The position numbers were made by a program, and so were the translations under genes. From the NCBI GenBank assembly GCA_005883085.1, contig VBAY01000047.1, positions 1 to 40,588 of the forward strand: a stretch of DNA of 40,588 nt, written 5' to 3'. Source of the stretch: Candidatus Bathyarchaeota archaeon (lineage in GTDB: Archaea; Thermoproteota; Bathyarchaeia; 40CM-2-53-6). Below, piece by piece: positions 14,387 through 22,444 of this stretch (within the stretch, counting starts at the first letter, position 1; each line of letters starts with the position of its first letter). The notes under the pieces are model-generated. The model was not told the DNA's origin. It was given only the letters and a program-made list of their open reading frames with translations, and made no database searches.

Positions 14387-15889
14387 CTAGCGCCGGCTTC
14401 GAAGCTTCGGATTGAAAATCTCGTCGAGAGCGTAGCCGATCAGAATGAACGAAAGGGAGATGGCTGCTATGAGGATTCCCGGGGGAATGACCCACCACCA
14501 TGGTGGAGGGTTCAAGCTGAGAGCCCCGGAATGGTTCACGTCCTGGAAAATGTGTCCCCACGAGACTATCGATGCGTCCGAGAGTCCCAGAAAGGCCAAA
14601 GCGGCTTCTGACAAGATCGCGGCCGGAACAGACAAGGCGAGGTTGACGTATGTCAGGGAGACGATGTTTGGAAAGATGTGGCGCGACATTATTCGTAAGG
14701 GTCCGGCTCCTGCGGCTTTCGCAGCTTCAATATACGGTCGTTCTCTTAGGGTCAGTACCTGAGAGCGAATGACCCTAGCGAACCCCATCCATCCGAGAAA
14801 GCCTATGATGATTATCACGTTCCAAATGTTAGTTCCGAGGACCTCGACCAGAACTATCAGAAGGGGGAGCGATGGAATGACGAGCATCATGTCAGTGAAA
14901 CGCATCAAGACCTCATCCACGAACCTTCCGAGAAACCCTGCCATCAGACCTATCAAGAGACCTAGACTGATTCCGATCCCAGCAGCCAGGAGGCCCACCA
15001 GTAGCGAGATCCGAGACCCGTAAATGTTCTTGGACAGGAGATCGTTTCCTGCGTTGTCAGTACCAAGCAAGCCGAACGCTGTTCCATAGAGCTTTAGTTG
15101 CAAACTGTCGATGTTGACTTTCGCAGGCCCGTTGAAGGTCAATTCAATTCCATAGGAGTAGGACTGGATGCTGGAGAAAATAATGGTTGCCGGGTCGAAA
15201 CGCGAATTTTGCGTACCGAGGATCGTCTTTACGGGGACATTATTCCAAGAATCTGCGGTGGAATCCAGCGCGGTTGCACCACCCTGAGGAAGCCACTGTC
15301 CGTTGAACGTCATGTCCTGATCTATCAGATTGAATACCTGATCGCCTATCCTATCGATGAAAACCCTTACGTGAACTGGGCTGGCCTGAGATGCTCCTGA
15401 GATGAGCACTGCGAAGCTTGCGATGAACTTCTTAGGAGGACCATGGTAGGGGAACTGGAAGCTCTGGCTCAGTTTCACGGTTCCCGGAGACGCTCCAGAA
15501 TAAGCTAACTGAATACTTCCTTGAGAGGGTATGGATGAAAACACACCTGGCGCGTAAGACATTTGCACATTGCTAATTGTTGAGCTAGACGCGGTAAAAG
15601 CCCACGCTTGAACGGAAGCTGGCGAGCTGAGCAGTGGATCATTCACCACGACTACATTCTTGCTGAGGTAGTAGCCATCTGGAAAGTTCATGACCCACTC
15701 AGGTTGAGCTAGTGACCCGGAAACTATGTCGGACGTGCTATAAGGAGACAGCAGAGGTGCGGCGAGAGCCGTGGAAGAAAAAAGAATGAGTAGAATCATC
15801 CCTATGAGGGCCATCCTGTTTCTCACCAGAAGTCTGAGGAGGCCCCCCGCCCGTTTGAGCTGAAAGCGCGTCCCCGCCTTCGTAACCAT
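14387..15889 (-). CDS. dppC: Peptide-type ABC transporter permease (DppC) with large extracytoplasmic insertion
   Basis: This 500-residue inner permease subunit is far longer than the usual 280-300. TM1 is at 25-45, followed by about 195 extra residues (75-270) that are polar and beta-rich. The canonical DppC core then starts at FGLLGTDNAGNDLLSKNIYG (272-291). The EAA cytoplasmic loop (EAAKAAGAGPLRIMSRHIFPN, near 393-413) contacts the ATPases. The insertion has strand patterns and conserved-looking Trp/Gly, possibly a lectin- or jelly-roll-like domain facing the binding protein. The ATG start at 15889 is 28 bases after the dppB remnant. A substrate-docking role for the insertion is inference. 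Confidence 0.9.
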   Translation of the reverse strand: MVTKAGTRFQLKRAGGLLRLLVRNRMALIGMILLILFSSTALAAPLLSPYSTSDIVSGSLAQPEWVMNFPDGYYLSKNVVVVNDPLLSSPASVQAWAFTASSSTISNVQMSYAPGVFSSIPSQGSIQLAYSGASPGTVKLSQSFQFPYHGPPKKFIASFAVLISGASQASPVHVRVFIDRIGDQVFNLIDQDMTFNGQWLPQGGATALDSTADSWNNVPVKTILGTQNSRFDPATIIFSSIQSYSYGIELTFNGPAKVNIDSLQLKLYGTAFGLLGTDNAGNDLLSKNIYGSRISLLVGLLAAGIGISLGLLIGLMAGFLGRFVDEVLMRFTDMMLVIPSLPLLIVLVEVLGTNIWNVIIIIGFLGWMGFARVIRSQVLTLRERPYIEAAKAAGAGPLRIMSRHIFPNIVSLTYVNLALSVPAAILSEAALAFLGLSDASIVSWGHIFQDVNHSGALSLNPPPWWWVIPPGILIAAISLSFILIGYALDEIFNPKLRSRR

Positions 15890-15917
15890 ATGTTAACCCG
15901 TCCCTTCTCGAAGGGCT

Positions 15918-16711
15918 CTACTCGTACCTGACACGAGGGTCCACAATACCATAGAGAATGTCAGAGACCAAGTTGGCCGCTATGACGCACAGAGCAATTA
16001 TGTAGAACATGGCTTGCATCACCGGAAAATCCTTGTACAGTACCGCAGTGTACAACCACAATCCCAGTCCATCCCAGTTGAAGACTGTCTCGGTGATAAT
16101 TGCTCCTCCGAGTATGGATCCGAAAGAAAGAGCGCTGGCCGTGATCAGAGGGAGAGAGGCATTCTTGAAAGCGCCCAGAGACTAGGAGTAACGCTACCAG
16201 GAGGAAACCAGTGAAACGTCAGAGCAAATGCAAAGATCAAGAGTATGCCCATGAAGAAAGTAGGAAGCGAGAACGTGGTGAGAGACCCTGTGACCATGAG
16301 ATTATCCAACGAGCTGCCACGTCTTCGAGAAACGACGATACCTAGTAGCGTTCCAATGACAATGGAAAGCACGGTTGAGGTTCCCAGCAATAGCAATGTG
16401 TTGAACAACCGGCCCGAAGAAACTATTAGCTCGCTTACCGGGAGGTTATCCTTATACGAATATCCAAACTGGAAAGTTAGCAAGTTCCGAACGTACGTCA
16501 CAAACCTCGTCCAAGGATCACCGGTTAGCCCGTACAAGGCGATCTGCTGATTACGTTGCTCCGTTGACAATCTTGGATTTGCAAGAACGGTATACAAGCT
16601 TCCTTGATACCCAGGCATGGCTTCGAAAATTACGAAGTTCAAGACAATCACAAAGAACACAAGGACGACTGTGTACACGATTCTCTTGGCCAGAAACCCA
16701 CGTAAAGTCAA
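15918..16711 (-). pseudogene. dppB: Peptide-type ABC transporter permease DppB, internally deleted and frameshifted
   Basis: The N-terminal 180 residues (start TTG 16711) are a normal DppB: TM1, the FGYSYKDNLPVSELI loop, TMs 2-3, and FALTFHWFPPGSVTP. The frame then runs into TGA at 16145. The DppB C-terminus continues in another frame from about 16181 to the stop at 15918-15920: FKNASLPLITASALSFGSILGG, ETVFNWDGLG and VDPRVRYE. About 70 residues that normally lie between these parts, including the EAA loop that binds the ATPase, are missing. The gene as read is broken by a deletion that is not a multiple of three. Since dppC, dppD, dppF and both binding proteins are intact, a sequence or assembly error is a serious alternative to true decay. 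Confidence 0.85.
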
Positions 16712-16749
16712 AACCTTACAACCCGAAATGAAAATTTGTTTGGCACTTA

Positions 16750-17296
16750 TTTGAGGCTTGCCGTTGGGTTTAGCAGTCGTATCCGCCTAGCGGATAGGCT
16801 GAACCGCAGCCTGCTGTGCTAGCCGGTGTGAGAGTTGCTGAACCCTCGTGCAGTGTTGGTGGGAACGAGGCTATGCCTGTTGGTGGAGTAGTGGGCCAAG
16901 CGAACGGCTGGACCCAGTTGACGCCCACGAATCTCGACACGATGCCGATCTGTGGAACATCAACCTTTGTAGCTGCTCCGTTAACATCACCGCCTATACC
17001 CTGCTGCCAGTGACCGCAGCCCGTAGAGCCACCTGTCACCGCTTGCCCGACACACCGGGCGACAACGCTGAAGTTGATGAAGTCATGTGTGAAGTCGCCG
17101 TTGTTACCAGACCAGGCCCAGAGAGCCAGAGCACCGTTGCTGTGGAAGTACGAGTCGGTCAAAGACGAGCCCGGCGCATGACCTAGACCATACCGCGCCA
17201 GAGTGTAGCTGCCCCCAATATCAGGGTTCTGAGTTCCATCGGCCTTGGAATCGCATCCAACACCTCTAACTCCGGTGGAAGACTGGCACACCCAAG
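16750..17296. repeat. 547-bp direct repeat, copy 1 (shared with 19693-20239)
   Basis: By reading the two copies side by side at a constant offset of 2,943 bases I see no difference over 547 bases. It covers the last 175 codons of the binding-protein gene, the stop and 20 bases beyond. Sequence on both sides diverges abruptly, which points to recent gene conversion or unequal recombination. Confidence 0.9.
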
Positions 17297-19352
17297 GTCC
17301 CGAGCCTTTCACAATTCCGTTCAGCAGTGGATCATAGCCTGGCTGAATCTTAGCTGGGTCAGCAACATTGCAACTGTTAGGAACGTTACGAGCAGCCACA
17401 AAGCCATCCCAGATAGTGCCAGCGCAACTCGCAGACCAATATCGTCCAGGTATGACCGTTGGAGATGTAAGAGTCAACCTAGTGAACGGCCCCACAGCGT
17501 TGAGGTTGACGTCAAACTGTGTCGGACTCAACACGGTAACATCGGTCATGGGCGCTAGAACAGTACCTTGGAACGCGCCTGTATCTTTTAATGTCCGGAA
17601 GCTAAACTTGACATCCCAGCTTGTGACTTTCGTACCGTCATGCCAGAATAGATCATTTCGAAGACTGAAACGGAATGTCGAAACAGTTCCCGGAGGTGGC
17701 TGATAGGTGAGTTCCGAATTGCTCAATTGCAAACTGTTGACGGTCATCCACTCAATTAGCTGACCGTTTGACGAAGGGTTCGCAATGTTAATGCTGTCGT
17801 AGATGTTGGCGATGATGTAAAAGTCCCAGACCGTATTTGCACGGTAGGGATTGAGACTCTGGGTACTCTGTTTGAAGCCTTGCAAGATCGTGCCCGATTG
17901 TGCTGGGGTAGCCGAGTAGGCACTCAGCCAAGTGTTGAAGTTGGCTATCCCGTTACCTTGATGGTTGACGACTCTCTGCCAGTTGCTCAGATACCCGAAC
18001 TGACTCTTCGGAGTGAACAAGGGCACACTCAGTGCTTTGCTACCTGCTCTGTCTTCTGCTCTATAGCCTGCACTGGTTGACGATGGAGTAGTCGTGCCTG
18101 GACAGTTAGCGAACGTTGGAGTCACCTGACCTGGAGTAGGATCGCCAGGGGCGCTGACGCACGAAGCGAACTCCATCTGAGTAGCTAGAGAATCAAAAGT
18201 CGTATCGCAAATGTACTGATAGTTTCCGGCACCAAAGCTTGGAACAGCTAGGTTCGAACAAGGCCCGCTGGGAGGCTGGATGGAGGGAATTCCCGAAACG
18301 AATCGGCTCTGGTCTTGGAAATAGACGAAATCGAAAGGATAAGCGCCTTGGAAACCCGCGGTATACATGTTCCAGTTCTGATTTACACCCGTTGTGCTAG
18401 TAGTGAAACCGGTGAACCCAGTAATTGGACCAGAAGTCTCTGTAACATAGGGCGCGCAACCTCCGGTGAAAGCGCCTGTGAAGAGGGCACACAAAGCCTC
18501 GACGATACTCTGCCCTGCTTGGTACCGAGGCGGGTCATCTATTCTATCATACATATTCACTGTATGAGCGCTTACAGCAGCGTTGATTCCGGTAAGGATG
18601 CATGTGGTCGGGTTCTTACCTGTTGCAAGATTCGCGTGGATGAAGTGGTCTGCTGCAGCACAAAAGTCAGGTGTACCCAATCCTGGAGTCCAAGCGAAAG
18701 TCGGATGAGAAGGCCCAACTCCCGCGGTCGCAGCTGCAAGATGGTACGCTAGACCCCCAGCGGCACCAACCACACAGGCTGGACCAGACTGAGGAAACAG
18801 CGCATCCCAAGCACACGGATTAGGAGAGACAAGCCCGTCGCTAGGAGGAATACCCACGTCAAGTGGGATAGAAACACCTGCAATGTCAGCTTGAGTTGTG
18901 ACAAATGTGTTCTTGTCAATGAGATGGGCAATTCCTTGCCGAACATCGATACCGCAGGCAGAATTGGTAAAGCTGAAATCACAACCCCAGAAGTTGTTGC
19001 CATTGTGGAACTCTATCTCGTCAAAGTCATGGCTTGAAATCGGGGATGTAACAAAGAAGCCTGGATTACCGCTAAGAGAGGCTGTCAACGTGGGGGGAAG
19101 AGGCCAATCAGTCAGATCGATCGTCTTTGCCTGAATATTGTTGAACTCGGAAGCCTGGTCTGCAAAGATCACAGTTACCAGCGTGTCCATTGAAGGACCT
19201 GATGGATACCAAGGCTCGGTCGGCGCCGCGTTCGCATGCGCTAGCTGAACGGCCGGCAGGTGAAGGGTACTGGACGAGAAGGCTGAAAGCCCAGTTAGAG
19301 AGAACGCGACTGCGAAGAGCGTCAGTAGCCTAAAGGTGGACAAGCTTTTCAA
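16770..19352 (-). CDS. ABC transporter substrate-binding protein, family 5 (large archaeal type), copy 1
   Basis: This 860-residue secreted protein is expected to capture peptides or other oligomers for the adjacent permease. A signal peptide (1-40, TLFAVAFSLTGLSAF core, AHA/NAA cleavage region) is present; there is no lipobox Cys and no C-terminal membrane helix. The usual N-lobe signature (TFRFSLRNDLFWHDG, then SWDVKFSFRTL) lies late, near 554-582. The usual C-lobe signature (DVRQGIAHLIDK) is early, at 136-147, so the lobes look swapped in order. About 24 Cys suggest disulfides. The start is TTG at 19352. The last 175 residues are identical to copy 2 at DNA level. dppB follows after 58 bases. 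Confidence 0.88.
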   Translation of the reverse strand: MKSLSTFRLLTLFAVAFSLTGLSAFSSSTLHLPAVQLAHANAAPTEPWYPSGPSMDTLVTVIFADQASEFNNIQAKTIDLTDWPLPPTLTASLSGNPGFFVTSPISSHDFDEIEFHNGNNFWGCDFSFTNSACGIDVRQGIAHLIDKNTFVTTQADIAGVSIPLDVGIPPSDGLVSPNPCAWDALFPQSGPACVVGAAGGLAYHLAAATAGVGPSHPTFAWTPGLGTPDFCAAADHFIHANLATGKNPTTCILTGINAAVSAHTVNMYDRIDDPPRYQAGQSIVEALCALFTGAFTGGCAPYVTETSGPITGFTGFTTSTTGVNQNWNMYTAGFQGAYPFDFVYFQDQSRFVSGIPSIQPPSGPCSNLAVPSFGAGNYQYICDTTFDSLATQMEFASCVSAPGDPTPGQVTPTFANCPGTTTPSSTSAGYRAEDRAGSKALSVPLFTPKSQFGYLSNWQRVVNHQGNGIANFNTWLSAYSATPAQSGTILQGFKQSTQSLNPYRANTVWDFYIIANIYDSINIANPSSNGQLIEWMTVNSLQLSNSELTYQPPPGTVSTFRFSLRNDLFWHDGTKVTSWDVKFSFRTLKDTGAFQGTVLAPMTDVTVLSPTQFDVNLNAVGPFTRLTLTSPTVIPGRYWSASCAGTIWDGFVAARNVPNSCNVADPAKIQPGYDPLLNGIVKGSGPWVCQSSTGVRGVGCDSKADGTQNPDIGGSYTLARYGLGHAPGSSLTDSYFHSNGALALWAWSGNNGDFTHDFINFSVVARCVGQAVTGGSTGCGHWQQGIGGDVNGAATKVDVPQIGIVSRFVGVNWVQPFAWPTTPPTGIASFPPTLHEGSATLTPASTAGCGSAYPLGGYDC
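18601..18826. repeat. 226-bp near-identical block, copy 1 (shared with 21544-21769)
   Basis: This is a second block of near identity between the two binding-protein genes at the same 2,943-base offset, with one difference seen (T at 18720, C at 21663). Flanking parts of the genes differ at many third positions. The pattern fits a second conversion tract. Confidence 0.8.
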
Positions 19353-19442
19353 GCTTATCAGCTAGCGACTCGCAACGTTTGACCGTAAAAAGCTATCTAC
19401 AATTTTCCGCCAGAAATGAATCCCCCGCATGATTGAGATATT

Positions 19443-19466
19443 CATGGAACGCTTCGAGATTCCATG
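19443..19466. repeat. Inverted repeat CATGGAA-N10-TTCCATG
   Basis: CATGGAA at 19443-19449 and TTCCATG at 19460-19466 are perfect complements, upstream of binding-protein copy 1. It could be an operator or an RNA hairpin downstream of copy 2. The sequence does not decide between these. Confidence 0.3.
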
Positions 19467-19670
19467 TATGTCTCGCGGAATCGCTTCAAAATGGCAAGAA
19501 AGAAGGAGCAACCCCATCTGCGGACAAGCTATCTACTGCTCTCGGGGCAATCCTTTGATTCACATCCGCCCGGAAGTTTTGTCTGCCTGGCGTCTACCTT
19601 GAGTAAGTCGGCCGTCGGCAACATGTGAGCCTACAACGTTCGGATCATGCAAGGGCCGAGAGTTGAGTGG

Positions 19671-19690
19671 GTAAGAAAAATAAAAGGGGG
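19671..19690 (-). terminator. Pyrimidine/T-rich terminator-like stretch after binding-protein copy 2
   Basis: On the minus strand this reads C5 then TTTTATTTTTCTTAC, starting 22 bases past the stop of copy 2. Archaeal RNA polymerase stops at T-rich tracts, so this may separate copy 2 from copy 1 transcripts. Confidence 0.4.
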
Positions 19691-19692
19691 TT

Positions 19693-20239
19693 TTTGAGGC
19701 TTGCCGTTGGGTTTAGCAGTCGTATCCGCCTAGCGGATAGGCTGAACCGCAGCCTGCTGTGCTAGCCGGTGTGAGAGTTGCTGAACCCTCGTGCAGTGTT
19801 GGTGGGAACGAGGCTATGCCTGTTGGTGGAGTAGTGGGCCAAGCGAACGGCTGGACCCAGTTGACGCCCACGAATCTCGACACGATGCCGATCTGTGGAA
19901 CATCAACCTTTGTAGCTGCTCCGTTAACATCACCGCCTATACCCTGCTGCCAGTGACCGCAGCCCGTAGAGCCACCTGTCACCGCTTGCCCGACACACCG
20001 GGCGACAACGCTGAAGTTGATGAAGTCATGTGTGAAGTCGCCGTTGTTACCAGACCAGGCCCAGAGAGCCAGAGCACCGTTGCTGTGGAAGTACGAGTCG
20101 GTCAAAGACGAGCCCGGCGCATGACCTAGACCATACCGCGCCAGAGTGTAGCTGCCCCCAATATCAGGGTTCTGAGTTCCATCGGCCTTGGAATCGCATC
20201 CAACACCTCTAACTCCGGTGGAAGACTGGCACACCCAAG
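19693..20239. repeat. 547-bp direct repeat, copy 2
   Basis: This is the partner of 16750-17296; see that entry for the comparison. In this copy the repeat also ends 20 bases past the stop codon. Confidence 0.9.
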
Positions 20240-22304
20240 CGCTTGAGCCTATCACTAGACCGTTCAGTAGCGGGTCATAGCCTGGCTGAATCTTAGCATT
20301 GTCCGCGGTCATGCAGCTGTTCGGTACGCTGCCCGCAGCGATGTCATTGTCCCAGGCCGCGCCTGCACATGTCCCAGACCAATATCGTCCGGGGATGATT
20401 GTTGGTCCGGTGAGGGTCAGCTTGGTGAACGGTCCTACAGCGTTGAGGTTGATGTCGAACTGTGTCAGACTCAACACGGTAACGTCGACCATTGGGGCCA
20501 AGCCGCTACCCTGGAATGAGCCTGTGTCTTTCAATGTTCGATAGCTGAACTTGACGTCGTAGGAAGTCACCTTGCGACCATCTTGCCAGTACATGTCGTT
20601 CCGGAGAGTAAACCGGAATGTAGACACGGTACCAGCAGGAGGCGTGTAGCCTAGTGCGGAGTTGTCGAGCTGCAAGCTGTTCACGGTCATCCATTCGAGA
20701 AGCTGACTGTTGCTGAGCGGGTTGATGGCGTTTATGCTATCATAGACGTTGCCGATCATGAAGAAGTCCCAGATTGTACTGGCTATGTATGGGTTGAGAC
20801 TCCTTGTTGTCTCCTTGAAACCTTGTCGTATGGTTCCTGCCTGAGCAGGGTTCGGACTGTATGCGCTGAGCCAAGTGTAGAAGGTGGGGATGCCGTTACC
20901 TTGATGGTTGACGACTCCCTGCCAGTTGCTCAGATACCCGTACTGCGCCTTTGGCGAGAACCAAGGTATCGTGTACGCTCTACTACCTGCTCTGTCTTCT
21001 GCTCTATAGCCCGCACTGGTTGACGATGGAGTAGTCGTGCCTGGACAGTTCGCGAAGGTTGGAGTCACCTGACCTGGAGTAGGATCGCCTGGCGCACTGA
21101 CGCACGAAGCGAACTCCAGTTGTTGGCCGAAAGTGTCACCCACCGTGTCGCAGATGTACATGTAGTTGCCAGCGCTGAAACTTGGAACAGCTAGCGAGGA
21201 GCATGGTCCGTTGGGAGGCTGGATAGAAGGTACTCCCGAGACGAACTGGCCGTGGTGCTGGAAGTATAGGGCGTCGAATGGGAACACGCTACCGTAACCA
21301 GCAGTGTACTCGTTCCAGTTCTGGTTGACACCAGTTGGACTGGTAGTGAAACCAGTGAAACCAGTAATCGGACCTTGTGTCACTGAAACGAAGCCTGCGC
21401 AACCCTGGCTGAACGTGCCCGTAAAGAGGGCACACTGAGCCTCAGCTATGCTTAGGCCTCCTTGGTATCGGGGCGGGTCGTCGATTCTGGTGTACATGTT
21501 CACAACGTGAGCGCTAACAGCGCCACTGATGCCAGTGAGGACACATGTGGTCGGGTTCTTACCTGTTGCAAGATTCGCGTGGATGAAGTGGTCTGCTGCA
21601 GCACAAAAGTCAGGTGTACCCAATCCTGGAGTCCAAGCGAAAGTCGGATGAGAAGGCCCAACCCCCGCGGTCGCAGCTGCAAGATGGTACGCTAGACCCC
21701 CAGCGGCACCAACCACACAGGCTGGACCAGACTGAGGAAACAGCGCATCCCAAGCACACGGATTAGGAGTAGGCAGTCCGAGACTCGGAGGAAGAGCGTT
21801 GTCGATTGGGAGCGAGACTCCTGCAATGTCAGCTTGAGTGGTCGTCAGAATGTTCTTGTCGAGCAGATGAGCGATTCCCTGTCGAATGTCGATACCGCAG
21901 GCAGAATTGGTGAAGCTGAAATCGCAACCCCAGAAGTTGTTGCCATTGTGGAATTCTAGCTCGTCATAGTCGTGGCTTGCAATTTGCGGCGTGACGAAGA
22001 AGCCATTGTTACCGCCGAGTGATGTGATCAGAGCTGGAGTTAGTGGCCAGTCGCTTACGTCGACCAAACCGGCCTGCATCTGCGTGAACTCAGCGTTTTG
22101 GTCTGCATAGATCGTGCTTACGAGTGTGTCGAAAGCTGGACCTGCCGGTATCCATGGCACGTTCGGGGCCGTGGCTGCGTGGGCTAGCTGAACTGATGGA
22201 AGATGTACGTTGCTAGAAAGTGCACCTGGAAGACTTGCGAAAGAGAAAACGACAGCAAAGACTAGCGTTAGTTTGATTATAGATATGTCTTTCAATTTTT
22301 CCAA
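19713..22304 (-). CDS. ABC transporter substrate-binding protein, family 5 (large archaeal type), copy 2
   Basis: This 863-residue secreted paralogue of the downstream gene has the same layout. It has a signal peptide (about 1-43, LVFAVVFSFASLPGAL core, LAHAATA), an early DIRQGIAHLLDK segment near 137-148, and a late TFRFTLRNDMYWQDG / SYDVKFSYRTL segment near 557-585. The C-terminal 175 residues are identical to copy 1. The start is TTG at 22304. It is supported by the element at 22326-22341, which would place transcription start within a few bases of the codon and make the mRNA nearly leaderless. The sequence between the conversion tracts differs, so ligand range may differ. It is first in the transporter cluster, upstream of copy 1. 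Confidence 0.88.
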   Translation of the reverse strand: MEKLKDISIIKLTLVFAVVFSFASLPGALSSNVHLPSVQLAHAATAPNVPWIPAGPAFDTLVSTIYADQNAEFTQMQAGLVDVSDWPLTPALITSLGGNNGFFVTPQIASHDYDELEFHNGNNFWGCDFSFTNSACGIDIRQGIAHLLDKNILTTTQADIAGVSLPIDNALPPSLGLPTPNPCAWDALFPQSGPACVVGAAGGLAYHLAAATAGVGPSHPTFAWTPGLGTPDFCAAADHFIHANLATGKNPTTCVLTGISGAVSAHVVNMYTRIDDPPRYQGGLSIAEAQCALFTGTFSQGCAGFVSVTQGPITGFTGFTTSPTGVNQNWNEYTAGYGSVFPFDALYFQHHGQFVSGVPSIQPPNGPCSSLAVPSFSAGNYMYICDTVGDTFGQQLEFASCVSAPGDPTPGQVTPTFANCPGTTTPSSTSAGYRAEDRAGSRAYTIPWFSPKAQYGYLSNWQGVVNHQGNGIPTFYTWLSAYSPNPAQAGTIRQGFKETTRSLNPYIASTIWDFFMIGNVYDSINAINPLSNSQLLEWMTVNSLQLDNSALGYTPPAGTVSTFRFTLRNDMYWQDGRKVTSYDVKFSYRTLKDTGSFQGSGLAPMVDVTVLSLTQFDINLNAVGPFTKLTLTGPTIIPGRYWSGTCAGAAWDNDIAAGSVPNSCMTADNAKIQPGYDPLLNGLVIGSSAWVCQSSTGVRGVGCDSKADGTQNPDIGGSYTLARYGLGHAPGSSLTDSYFHSNGALALWAWSGNNGDFTHDFINFSVVARCVGQAVTGGSTGCGHWQQGIGGDVNGAATKVDVPQIGIVSRFVGVNWVQPFAWPTTPPTGIASFPPTLHEGSATLTPASTAGCGSAYPLGGYDC
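21544..21769. repeat. 226-bp near-identical block, copy 2
   Basis: This is the partner of 18601-18826, coding in both genes for the segment that includes CAWDALFPQSGPACVVG and FCAAADHFIHANLATG. Confidence 0.8.
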
Positions 22305-22325
22305 AGGAGGCTTCGGGGTTTTTCC

Positions 22326-22341
22326 CTTAAAAGATTATCCC
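22326..22341 (-). promoter_or_regulatory. Promoter element shared with the cohesin-like gene (copy A)
   Basis: The plus strand reads CTTAAAAGATTATCCC; on the minus strand this is GGGATAATCTTTTAAG. The TTTTAAG part sits about 25 bases before the TTG start of binding-protein copy 2 and can serve as TATA box. Fifteen of 16 bases recur at 23906-23921, so the GGGATAA part may be a factor-binding site. Confidence 0.45.
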
Positions 22342-22444
22342 TGAAACGGTCTCCGAGACTGTTTCAAGGTACATCTAGAGCAGGACTGGGATATTTGTAG
22401 AATACCTTGACATTCCGTGTGTTAACAGCGGTATTCCTCGCCGG

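Larger units (their letters stand above)
19353..19712. other. Intergenic region between the two binding-protein genes
   Basis: No gene is seen in these 360 bases. They hold a TATA-like TTTTTACGG (minus strand, about 19384-19392) that fits the copy 1 start at 19352. Also present are an inverted repeat CATGGAA-N10-TTCCATG (19443-19466), a pyrimidine-rich minus-strand stretch at 19671-19690 just past copy 2, and the first 20 bases of the 547-bp repeat. Confidence 0.5.
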
